This document shows positions 15,841-23,198 of a stretch of 38,958 nt of DNA, in pieces (the stretch's first letter is position 1; each line of letters begins with the position of its first letter). The notes under the pieces were generated by a model, which saw only the letters and a program-made list of their open reading frames with translations, did not search any database and was not told the origin of the DNA. The position numbers were made by a program, and so were the translations under genes. Origin of the DNA: Oscillospiraceae bacterium (GTDB lineage Bacteria > Bacillota > Clostridia > Christensenellales > Aristaeellaceae); assembly GCA_031270865.1 (NCBI GenBank), contig JAISWI010000036.1:1-38958 (forward strand), in the 5' to 3' direction.

Positions 15841-17163
15841 TTATTGGTGACTTGCTTCATTTTCCGCAAACGCCATCGGACGAAGCGGGGCGGCCGCGCG
15901 CCGTTCCCGATGGCGTTCCCATCCCAGCATCGCAAGCGACGCGGCCAGCGACGCGCCCGTCAGAACGCATAGCAGTATCGTAACGGCTTGCCAGCCGCGC
16001 GCGTCCGCCAGAAACCCGAACGCGGCGGAGCCCGCGACGCTGCCCACATACACGAACGAGTTGATGACGCTGGACGCTTGCGCGGTCATGCCACGCTTGT
16101 GGAACACCAGCGGATACAGGCAGACGATCTCCGTGTTGAGCGCGACGACCATCACCGCGCACAGCGACAGGCAGGCGAGGGTGAGCGGCAAGCTGGATGA
16201 TCCCCACAGCGCGACCGCGCATAGGCTGACCAGCGTGACCGCCATCCCGACGGCGCACGCCAGCGCGTGGCTCTTGGCCGCCGCGAGCAGCCGCCCCGCG
16301 ACGAACGGCCCGACGGTTTTAGTGGCCGGGATCAGTATGGACAGGAAGATCGCGGTGGACGCGGGCACGCTGAAGGTATCCTGGATATATGTCGGCAGCC
16401 ATGCGGTGATGCCGTCGCGCAGGAACCCGTTGACCGCCGCGAGGAACAGCATCGCCAACACCCCGAAGGATACCAGCGGCAGCAGCGGCGCGCGCGTTTC
16501 GGCGTCGGCTGGCTGGGGAAGCGCGTCTGGCGGCGGCCCGGCGGCCCGGGCTTTGGGAAGCTCCGCCATCGCGTTAACATCGCCGGGCAGCCTGGGCATA
16601 CGCGCGGTCCAAATGATCGCGGCGGCCAGCAGCAGGGCGGCTGGGACATAGAACGCCGACTGCCACGAGAACGCCTTCACGCCCCACGCCGTCGCCAGGT
16701 ATGTAAGCGCGGTGCCCACCGATCCGGACGTGTTGAGCAGGACCATCGCGCGGGGCAGGCGTCCCGGCGGCAGCCCCTCGGTCAGCAGCCGCACAACGCA
16801 CGGCCACACGGCGGACTGCAGCGCCCCATGCGCCCCCCACAGCGCGCACGCGGCCAAGAACGGGCCGCGCGCGGCCATGGGCATCGCGGCGTTGACCAGC
16901 GCGGAGGCCGCCGCCGCGATCCCGATCGTTATGATGGGATCGGCTTTGCGCAGCGCGATCGCGCTGACGCTTTGGAATATCATGTAAGTGAAAAAGAACG
17001 CGGACGACAGAATACCCGCTTGGCTTCGCGACATCACTCCCGCGTCGGTCATCGCGCCGATGACGGCGCTAAGGTTATACCGCCCAATATAAGTAGCTAC
17101 ATATATCAGCCAGCAGCCCATAATGATAGCGCGGCCGCGGCGCTCCGGCTGCCCACTTGACAT
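15841..17163 (-). CDS. MFS transporter of the organophosphate:phosphate antiporter type
   Basis: A 440-residue protein with twelve hydrophobic segments, split by a hydrophilic central loop around residues 205-235. The first segment, YVATYIGRYNLSAVIG, resembles the YxxRxNxS pattern of GlpT/UhpT-type transporters, which exchange phosphorylated organic compounds for phosphate. The precise substrate is not determinable. ATG 17163 has AGGGGG seven bases upstream; a TTG one codon earlier is possible. It is divergent from a DeoR-family regulator, with an inverted repeat between the two promoters, suggesting control by that regulator. Confidence 0.85.
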   Translation of the reverse strand: MSSGQPERRGRAIIMGCWLIYVATYIGRYNLSAVIGAMTDAGVMSRSQAGILSSAFFFTYMIFQSVSAIALRKADPIITIGIAAAASALVNAAMPMAARGPFLAACALWGAHGALQSAVWPCVVRLLTEGLPPGRLPRAMVLLNTSGSVGTALTYLATAWGVKAFSWQSAFYVPAALLLAAAIIWTARMPRLPGDVNAMAELPKARAAGPPPDALPQPADAETRAPLLPLVSFGVLAMLFLAAVNGFLRDGITAWLPTYIQDTFSVPASTAIFLSILIPATKTVGPFVAGRLLAAAKSHALACAVGMAVTLVSLCAVALWGSSSLPLTLACLSLCAVMVVALNTEIVCLYPLVFHKRGMTAQASSVINSFVYVGSVAGSAAFGFLADARGWQAVTILLCVLTGASLAASLAMLGWERHRERRAAAPLRPMAFAENEASHQ

Positions 17164-17192
17164 CAATGAACCCCCTTCTATCCCACGACTAT

Positions 17193-17221
17193 AGAATAGA
17201 ACGAAACGCTCATTTTGTCAA
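17193..17221 (-). promoter_or_regulatory. Promoter of the MFS transporter gene
   Basis: On the minus strand a consensus -35 TTGACA (17221 to 17216) is followed after 17 bp by TATTCT (17198 to 17193). The start codon at 17163 would leave a leader of about 23 bases. Confidence 0.65.
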
Positions 17222-17234
17222 GAACAACCGCTCC

Positions 17235-17251
17235 AATCGTTCAAAACGATT
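17235..17251. promoter_or_regulatory. Candidate operator, AATCGTT-caa-AACGATT
   Basis: A perfect 7-bp inverted repeat with a 3-bp centre lies between two divergent promoters, 13 bp upstream of the MFS -35 element and 36 bp upstream of the regulator's -35. Its position fits the binding site of the adjacent DeoR-type protein controlling both directions. The regulator assignment is inferred. Confidence 0.5.
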
Positions 17252-17287
17252 AAGATGTGAACTCGCGCCTCTCCAACACGCTCCGTC

Positions 17288-17316
17288 TTGACGAGTAACG
17301 GCAAACATGGTACATT
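17288..17316 (+). promoter_or_regulatory. Promoter of the DeoR regulator and GH127 genes
   Basis: TTGACG (17288-17293) and TACATT (17311-17316) are separated by 17 bp. The DeoR start codon follows 24 bp after the -10 with GGAGG at 17327-17331. Confidence 0.6.
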
Positions 17317-17340
17317 AACCTAAGCTGGAGGTATGCGGAC

Positions 17341-18126
17341 ATGACAAAGGTGCAGAGGCAGGAAGAACAGGTATTCGAGCGTTTGCGCAGCGCGGGCCAG
17401 CTTAGCAATGAACAGGCGCAGCGCATGCTGGGGGTGTCCGCCTCCACCGTCCGCAGGTTGTTCATGAGCCTTGAAGCCAGCGGCCGCGCGGTCAGGAAGT
17501 TCGGCGGCCTGCAGTACGTGCCCGATGGAAAGACCGTCTACTCGTTTGAGGAGCAGGAGGTCCTGCGCGTTGAGGAGAAACAGGCGATCGCGGCCGAGGC
17601 CGCGAAGCTGGTGGAGAGCGACGACGCGCTCTATATCGACTGGGGCACGACGGTCTCGCGCCTGTGCGTCCAGCTGGCCAAGCGCGTAAAGGGCGGCGAA
17701 ATCCAGAATGTGACGGTCTTCACCAACTCGATGACCAACATCAGCCTTCTATCCGATACATGCAGCGTTTTCTGCGTGGGCGGGATGTACCGCGCCAACC
17801 GCAAGGAGTTCACCGGCTACCTCGCGGAGGAGACCGTGCGGAACCTCGCGTTCACCAAGGCGTTCGTCTCCAGCGACGGATACAACCCCGCGCTCGGGTT
17901 CACGACGTTTGATTTTAACTCCGCGAGGCTGTGCGAGGCGGTCTTCGCCAACGCTAACCAGAAGATCGTTTTGATGGATTCCAGCAAGTACGACGCCTTC
18001 GCGACGGTCAGTTTCTCCAGGCGGTACACGGTCGACCTGCTGATCACCAACGCGCGGCCGCCCGAATCGGCGCGCGAGGCCATGCAAAGGCAGGTCAAGG
18101 AGGTCAGGATCGCGCCGGGGGCGTGA
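17341..18126 (+). CDS. DeoR/GlpR-family transcriptional regulator
   Basis: A 261-residue regulator. Residues 5-60 form a DeoR-type winged helix-turn-helix (LSNEQAQRMLGVSASTVRRLF). Residues 75-250 form the DeoR sensor domain, with DWGTTVSRL, TNSM, and the DSSKYD segment typical of sugar-phosphate sensing. Family members usually repress adjacent catabolic genes and are released by phosphorylated sugars. It lies divergent to a phosphorylated-compound-type transporter and 50 bp upstream of a GH127 glycosidase, and probably regulates both. GGAGG lies nine bases before the ATG. Confidence 0.9.
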   Translation: MTKVQRQEEQVFERLRSAGQLSNEQAQRMLGVSASTVRRLFMSLEASGRAVRKFGGLQYVPDGKTVYSFEEQEVLRVEEKQAIAAEAAKLVESDDALYIDWGTTVSRLCVQLAKRVKGGEIQNVTVFTNSMTNISLLSDTCSVFCVGGMYRANRKEFTGYLAEETVRNLAFTKAFVSSDGYNPALGFTTFDFNSARLCEAVFANANQKIVLMDSSKYDAFATVSFSRRYTVDLLITNARPPESAREAMQRQVKEVRIAPGA

Positions 18127-18176
18127 CGGGATTCCCCGCCCCTTAACGCGCCGGCATATATTATATCGGAGGCAAT

Positions 18177-20027
18177 ATGGAACTGAAAGAACCCGCGCTG
18201 AGGCCGTTCACGCGTGGCGAGTTGAAGCCTGCGGGCTGGCTTAAGCGGCAGCTGCGCGTCCAGGCGGACGGTCTATCCGGCAATCTGGATAAGGTCTGGC
18301 CGGATATCCGTGACAGCCGGTGGATCGGAGGGGACAGGGACGGCTGGGAGCGCGTACCGTATTGGTTGGATGGGTTCGTCCCGCTGGCGTGGCTGCTTGA
18401 GGACGACGACATGAAAGCCCGCGCGAAGAAATATGTTGATGGAATAATTACGCGGCAGGAAGAAGACGGCTGGATATGCCCGTGCCCGAAGGAAGAGCGG
18501 CGGTCATACGACATGTGGGCGCACATCCTGATAATGAAGGCGCTGGCGCTCTACGCCGACCTCTCGGGCGACGAGCGCGCGGAGGACGCGCTGTACCGCG
18601 CGGCGGAATGCCTTGACAGGCATATCCGGAGCGGCACGCTGTTCAACTGGGGCAGCGCCCGCTGGTACGAGGCGTTGATCCCGCTATACTGGTTATACAA
18701 CCGCCGCGGTGAGGAATGGCTGCTCGAAACCGGGCTGCGCCTTCGTTCGCAGGGCATAGACTACCGCCAGGTGTTCGATCCATACATCGACGGCGAGTTC
18801 AAGCGTATCTGGACGTACACCACCCATGTCGTAAACCTAGGCATGATGCTCAAGCAGGAGGCGCTGGTATCGCTCATGCTGGGCGGCGACCCAGACGCGT
18901 TCGCCGAGAAAGCGTATACTACGTTAACTAAATATCACGGCATGGCGAACGGCCATTTCACCGGAGACGAATGCGTAGCCGGAGACTCGCCGACCCAGGG
19001 CACGGAACTATGTTCCGTTGTGGAGGCGATGTTCTCATACGAAACGTTGTTATCCATAAGCGGCGGCGCCCAGTGGGGGGATCTGCTGGAGAAGCTGGCG
19101 TTCAACGCGCTTCCGGCGGCCATAAGCCCCGACATGTGGTCGCACCAATATGACCAGATGACCAATCAGATTCGCTGTGAGCGTCTGCCGGAAGATCATG
19201 TCGTGTTCGGCACGAACGGTCCGGAGTCGCACCTGTTTGGCTTGGAGCCGAACTATGGATGCTGTACGGCGAATTTCAACCAGGGGTGGCCGAAGCTTGC
19301 GCTTCACGCGTTCATGAAGTCGCCGGACGGAGTGGCGTCCTGCGTGATCGCGCCTTGCGCGGTAGAGTTTCAGCATCGCGCCGCGAACGTTTCGATCGCG
19401 CTTGAGACGGAGTATCCGTTCAGGGACACCGCCAGATACATGGTCAGCGTGGATAGGCCGGTGAGGATGACGCTGCGCCTGCGCATACCATCGTCGGCGA
19501 AGGGCGCGGTTGTCAACGGGATTCCGGCGCGGCCCGGAGCGTTCCACATCATCGACCAGGAGTGGATCGGGACGCAGGCTATCGACGTGTCTTATGATTT
19601 CGAGTCCCGCCTTGTCGAGCGGCCGCGCGGGACGCGAGTATTATGGCGCGGGCCGCTGTTATATTCCGTAGCGATAGGCGAGGAATGGCGGAAACTGGAG
19701 TATGAGGCGAACGGCGTGGCGCGGCAATTCCCATATTGCGACTGGGAGATTCTGCCGACGACGGATTGGGGTTACGCGTTCACGGACGACGCGGCCGCGA
19801 CTGCTGAACTGAAGGAAAACCCCGTGGGGGCTGTTCCGTTCTCGCCGGACGACGCGCCGTGTGAGCTTAACGCATGGCTGTATCCGGTGGATTGGCGCGA
19901 GGAAAACGGGGTATGCCGGGTTCGCCCGGAGAGCGACGAGCCTACCGGCGAAGCCCGACGCGTCCGAATGATCCCGTATGGTTGCGCCAATTTGAGGATG
20001 ACTGAGATGCCGGTGGGCAGAGTGTAA
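18177..20027 (+). CDS. Glycoside hydrolase family 127-like (beta-L-arabinofuranosidase)
   Basis: A 616-residue (alpha/alpha)6-barrel enzyme with C-terminal beta-domains. Residues matching the zinc-thiolate active site of characterised GH127 enzymes are visible: Glu277 and Cys279 in GTELCSVVEA, and the Cys362-Cys363 pair in YGCCTAN. These correspond to the Glu-x-Cys and Cys-Cys positions of HypBA1, where a cysteine is the nucleophile. Family members release beta-L-arabinofuranose from oligosaccharides. No signal peptide is present, so it acts in the cytoplasm on imported substrate. GGAGG lies five bases before the ATG, and the gene is probably co-transcribed with the DeoR regulator. A strong hairpin follows at 20071. 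Confidence 0.85.
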   Translation: MELKEPALRPFTRGELKPAGWLKRQLRVQADGLSGNLDKVWPDIRDSRWIGGDRDGWERVPYWLDGFVPLAWLLEDDDMKARAKKYVDGIITRQEEDGWICPCPKEERRSYDMWAHILIMKALALYADLSGDERAEDALYRAAECLDRHIRSGTLFNWGSARWYEALIPLYWLYNRRGEEWLLETGLRLRSQGIDYRQVFDPYIDGEFKRIWTYTTHVVNLGMMLKQEALVSLMLGGDPDAFAEKAYTTLTKYHGMANGHFTGDECVAGDSPTQGTELCSVVEAMFSYETLLSISGGAQWGDLLEKLAFNALPAAISPDMWSHQYDQMTNQIRCERLPEDHVVFGTNGPESHLFGLEPNYGCCTANFNQGWPKLALHAFMKSPDGVASCVIAPCAVEFQHRAANVSIALETEYPFRDTARYMVSVDRPVRMTLRLRIPSSAKGAVVNGIPARPGAFHIIDQEWIGTQAIDVSYDFESRLVERPRGTRVLWRGPLLYSVAIGEEWRKLEYEANGVARQFPYCDWEILPTTDWGYAFTDDAAATAELKENPVGAVPFSPDDAPCELNAWLYPVDWREENGVCRVRPESDEPTGEARRVRMIPYGCANLRMTEMPVGRV

Positions 20028-20070
20028 GCAAATCGGTACATTGAACGACGTATGTGTTGGTAATAATAAA

Positions 20071-20106
20071 CAAGAGACCGGAGCGTGTAAAGCGTCCGGT
20101 CTCTTG
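20071..20106 (+). terminator. Strong hairpin after the GH127 gene
   Basis: CAAGAGACCGGA (20071-20082) pairs perfectly with TCCGGTCTCTTG (20095-20106) across a 12-base loop, 44 bp after the stop codon. No T-run follows on the plus strand; on the minus strand TTTATTATTA follows. It is a probable transcript end, perhaps of a decayed or factor-assisted type. The rest of 20028-20300 shows no coding signal. Confidence 0.55.
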
Positions 20107-20301
20107 TGATCAAACAGCCGTCATCAATCGGTATGTTTTCATTAACGCGGCGGGTCAAGAGTGATGCTGCCCGGCTCGACATATCCGCAACTCCACGCCA
20201 TCAGCGCCGCAGTATCATCCTTCCTCGCGAGTATTCATCCATATGACGCGTTATGTTCCCGGATTCTTCCATTTTTTATACCGACGAGGGCATAAATGGT
20301 A

Positions 20302-20330
20302 TTGCGTTTTCCTGATATTTCCTGTAAAAT
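20302..20330 (+). promoter_or_regulatory. Promoter of the PIG-L/GPH operon
   Basis: TTGCGT (20302-20307) is followed after 17 bp by TAAAAT (20325-20330). The PIG-L start lies 84 bp downstream, leaving a leader of about 78 bases. Confidence 0.55.
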
Positions 20331-20414
20331 ACGTTCGGTGGTTTAACTTACAGTCACCGCGGCTGGGTGGCAGCCGCCGGGATTCCACAACGCCCGATTA
20401 GGAAGGCGCCGCGT

Positions 20415-21146
20415 ATGAACATTCTCGAAGCCCTGCCGCGCGAATTTGCCCCGATGCTCACGCCGCCAGACGCGCGCTCGCTCAAGCGCGTGGTATGCGT
20501 CCAACCGCACCCCGACGACGTTGAGATCGGCATGGGCGGCATCGTGGCAGCGCTGGCGAATAATGGATGCCACATCGCCTACATCACCGTGACCAACGGC
20601 GACAAAGGCAATCTTGACCGCGCCGCCTCGCCGGAAGAGACCGCCGCTATCCGCCGCGCCGAGGCCCAAGCCGCTGGAAAACACCTGGGGGCAAGCGTAT
20701 TCTACTTCCTGGACCATGGCGACGGCGCGCTGGACGACACGCCCGCGCTGGCGCGTGAGGTCGCGGAGATACTGCGCGTCGAGAACCCGGACGCGGTCTT
20801 CTGCCCCGACCCCTGGCTGCCCTACGAGGGCCACTGGGACCACATCGTGACGGGCAGGGCTGTGTCGTACGCGTTCCAGATGGCGCGCGGGGTGTCGGCC
20901 ATCGGGTATTACTTCACGGCGAAACCGAACGCCGTGATGGACATTACCCATGCCTTCGAGCGGAAGATGGAGGCCGTCGCGCTTCACAAAAGCCAGATCG
21001 ACCCGCCGACATACGCCATGTACCGCGCCTACTTCGAGGCGAAGGGCAGGGCGCTCGGCGAACGGCTGGGGTACGGTATATCAGAAGGCGTGAAACTGCT
21101 CGGGCGCGTCCACACCCACTGCTTCGCCGAAGCGTCCGATATATAG
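20415..21146 (+). CDS. PIG-L/LmbE-family deacetylase
   Basis: A 243-residue zinc-dependent N-deacetylase of the PIG-L superfamily. The metal and catalytic motif PHPDD (31-35, in QPHPDDVEIG) and the second metal site HWDH (140-143) are both present. Family members remove acetyl groups from N-acetylglucosamine conjugates and related sugars. The frame is open from 20367, but ATG 20415 has AGGAAGG nine bases upstream. The neighbouring transporter starts 17 bp after its stop, so the pair probably imports and deacetylates an amino-sugar compound. The real substrate is not evident. Confidence 0.88.
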   Translation: MNILEALPREFAPMLTPPDARSLKRVVCVQPHPDDVEIGMGGIVAALANNGCHIAYITVTNGDKGNLDRAASPEETAAIRRAEAQAAGKHLGASVFYFLDHGDGALDDTPALAREVAEILRVENPDAVFCPDPWLPYEGHWDHIVTGRAVSYAFQMARGVSAIGYYFTAKPNAVMDITHAFERKMEAVALHKSQIDPPTYAMYRAYFEAKGRALGERLGYGISEGVKLLGRVHTHCFAEASDI

Positions 21147-21163
21147 TGAAAGAAGGTTTTCCC

Positions 21164-22441
21164 ATGGCGAAACAGTACAATAAGCCTTGGCGGTACGCGT
21201 TGGCCATGCTGGGCACATCCATCGCGGGCACGATGTACCAGAGCTACGGCACATATTTCTATACTGATAAGCTGTTCCTGCCCCTGAGCGCCATCGCGGT
21301 AGGGAACATCTTCTTCGCGGTATGGGACGCGTTCAACGATCCCATAGCGGGCGTGATGAGCGACCGCACCCGCACAAAGTGGGGTCGGCGCAAGCCATGG
21401 CTGATGGCGGCGATCCCCGCCTACACGCTGTTCAGCATCCTGTTCTTCAACCCGCCCCGCGCGTTGGGCGTTGGCGCGGCACTGGCCGCTTATTTCACCG
21501 TAACCATGATGTTGACAGAAACAGCGGGCACCATAACCAACGTGAACTACCATTCGCTGCTGCCGGAATTGTTCCGCGACACGCGCGAGCGCAACCGCGC
21601 GAACTCGATCAGGCAAGCCTTGCAGCTGGTCGGCATGATAATCGGCGTGTCGCTCGTGCCGACGCTGGCTGGCGCGTTGGGTTATCCGCAGACCGCGCTC
21701 CTGCTTGGCGTAATCAGCTGCGCCGCGCTGCTTTACGCGATATCGGGATGCAGGGAGCGGCAGGATTTCCAAAACACCCCGCAGCCCGGGCTGGTCGAGT
21801 CGCTGAAGTCGCTGGCGTCCAACCGCGGCTTCTGGTTTGTGTCCGTGTCTCATTTCTTCTACCAGGCGTGCAGCGGGCTGCTGCTGGCGGGCATCCCGTT
21901 TTTCATCAAGTACTCGCTCGGCCTGCCGGACTCTAGCGCGACGTTCCTGTCCGCGTCCGTTTTCGTGATGGCGATCCCGGCCATGGCGGTGTGGTATCGC
22001 GCCATCAACCGTTTCGGCGCGTTGGCGGCGTGGCGGGCGGCGCTGATCTGGCTTGGCTTGTCGCTGGTCCCTATGTACTTCGCGCGATCGCTTGTGCCGG
22101 CGTGCGTGGTTGGGGCGTTTGTGGGCGTGGGCATCGCGGGCGTGACGGCTAATTTGGACATGATCAACAGCGAGTTGATCGAAGCGGACGCTCGTAAGCA
22201 TGGCGTTCGCCGCGAAGCTACTTTCTTTGCCGGGATCAGTTTCGTCACGCGCGTGTCCTCGCTGGCGCGCACGGGTGTATTCTTCATGCTGTCCGCCATA
22301 TTCGGGTTCGTGTCCGGCAGCAATCCCGGCGCCAATCCCGCAATGGCAAGCCGTTACATGATGGTCGTGTTCCCAATTTGCCTGATGGCGTTTTCAGTGG
22401 CGGCGTCAATGTTCGCGCGGTTCGATGGCGAGCGTGGGTGA
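21164..22441 (+). CDS. GPH-family (MelB-like) sugar:cation symporter
   Basis: A 425-residue MFS protein with twelve membrane segments. The early NDPIAGVMSDRTRTKWGRRKPW segment (cited here by location, near residues 55-76) carries the family signature: an Asp on helix II and the DRTRTKWGRRKP loop. GPH transporters move melibiose, glucuronides or other glycosides with cations. AAGAAGG lies seven bases before the ATG. It follows the PIG-L gene after 17 bp in the same operon. The frame can be opened six residues earlier at a GTG overlapping the PIG-L stop, but the downstream ATG has the better binding site. Confidence 0.88.
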   Translation: MAKQYNKPWRYALAMLGTSIAGTMYQSYGTYFYTDKLFLPLSAIAVGNIFFAVWDAFNDPIAGVMSDRTRTKWGRRKPWLMAAIPAYTLFSILFFNPPRALGVGAALAAYFTVTMMLTETAGTITNVNYHSLLPELFRDTRERNRANSIRQALQLVGMIIGVSLVPTLAGALGYPQTALLLGVISCAALLYAISGCRERQDFQNTPQPGLVESLKSLASNRGFWFVSVSHFFYQACSGLLLAGIPFFIKYSLGLPDSSATFLSASVFVMAIPAMAVWYRAINRFGALAAWRAALIWLGLSLVPMYFARSLVPACVVGAFVGVGIAGVTANLDMINSELIEADARKHGVRREATFFAGISFVTRVSSLARTGVFFMLSAIFGFVSGSNPGANPAMASRYMMVVFPICLMAFSVAASMFARFDGERG

Positions 22442-22496
22442 GCGGCGCGGCCAATCCGCGATTTAGGGCGGCGGCTGGTTTTCTCCGCGCGTTACC

Positions 22497-22525
22497 TTGA
22501 CTTCCGTTAAAGCCGCCGCTATAAT
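22497..22525 (+). promoter_or_regulatory. Consensus promoter reaching almost to the GNAT start codon
   Basis: TTGACT (22497-22502) and a perfect TATAAT (22520-22525) are separated by 17 bp. The ATG of the GNAT gene begins at 22532, six bases after the -10, which is where transcription itself should start. Confidence 0.75.
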
Positions 22526-22531
22526 TCCACT

Positions 22532-22990
22532 ATGACGATTCGATTCGCCGTCCCGTCCGACCTGCCGGCGTGGTTCGCGCTGGCGACGGAGGCCTCGCCG
22601 ATATTCCGACACCCGGCGGATATGGGCGACGACCCTGACTTCATCGCGTACGCGCGAAGCAAGACCGGGAAGAATGAAGCCCTGACAGCTGTGGACGAGA
22701 CTGGTTCACATATGGGATTCATTGGCTTTTCACACAATAATAACCGCATAACGTGGTTTGGCGTGTTCGCGGACCATCGCCGGAAAGGTGTCGGCGAGGC
22801 ATTGTTAACAAAAGCGCTGGCGGAGCTGGATCATTCCAAACCTATAACGGTTGAGACGTATCCGGAGGGATACGTGCCCGGCGTTCCGGCAAAACGGCTT
22901 TACCGTAAAGCAGGCTTCACGGAGACGGAGAGCGGCTTGGTTGGCCCGCATGGATTAACGGTTTGTAGGATGACGCTGCAGTCCAAGTGA
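22532..22990 (+). CDS. GNAT-family N-acetyltransferase, probably leaderless
   Basis: A 152-residue acetyl-CoA-dependent acetyltransferase. The acetyl-CoA loop is present as HRRKGVGEALL, after the beta-strand ITWFGVFADH, and the C-terminal AKRLYRKAGF segment is typical. The acceptor substrate is unknown. The start ATG is six bases after a consensus -10 element, with no room for a Shine-Dalgarno sequence, so the mRNA would be leaderless. The next internal ATG (Met31) would remove the first strand and helix and is unlikely. The gene stands alone and converges on the giant surface protein. Confidence 0.85.
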   Translation: MTIRFAVPSDLPAWFALATEASPIFRHPADMGDDPDFIAYARSKTGKNEALTAVDETGSHMGFIGFSHNNNRITWFGVFADHRRKGVGEALLTKALAELDHSKPITVETYPEGYVPGVPAKRLYRKAGFTETESGLVGPHGLTVCRMTLQSK

Positions 22991-23198
22991 GTGGGGTATG
23001 GGAATCGAACAATGGCAGGATGTATGTTTTCATAAGCGCCTCCCACCATTGTGGCATATACGCTAATTGATGCGTGTGATTTATATGAAACAGCGCTAAG
23101 CGTTGGCAGGAATTGCAAGGAGAGATGTTACAGCCGCCAGAGCGAACGGCCTGCGCCGCTCAACGCTGACGGCTGTGATGTCGCCGCCCGCTCCGGAT
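22991..23198. other. Convergent intergenic region, nothing recognised
   Basis: About 208 bp between the converging GNAT and giant protein genes. It holds no credible gene, and no terminator with a T-run was found on either strand. A 7-bp inverted repeat, ACAGCCG...CGGCTGT, with a long loop is the only symmetry noticed and is probably chance. Confidence 0.5.
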
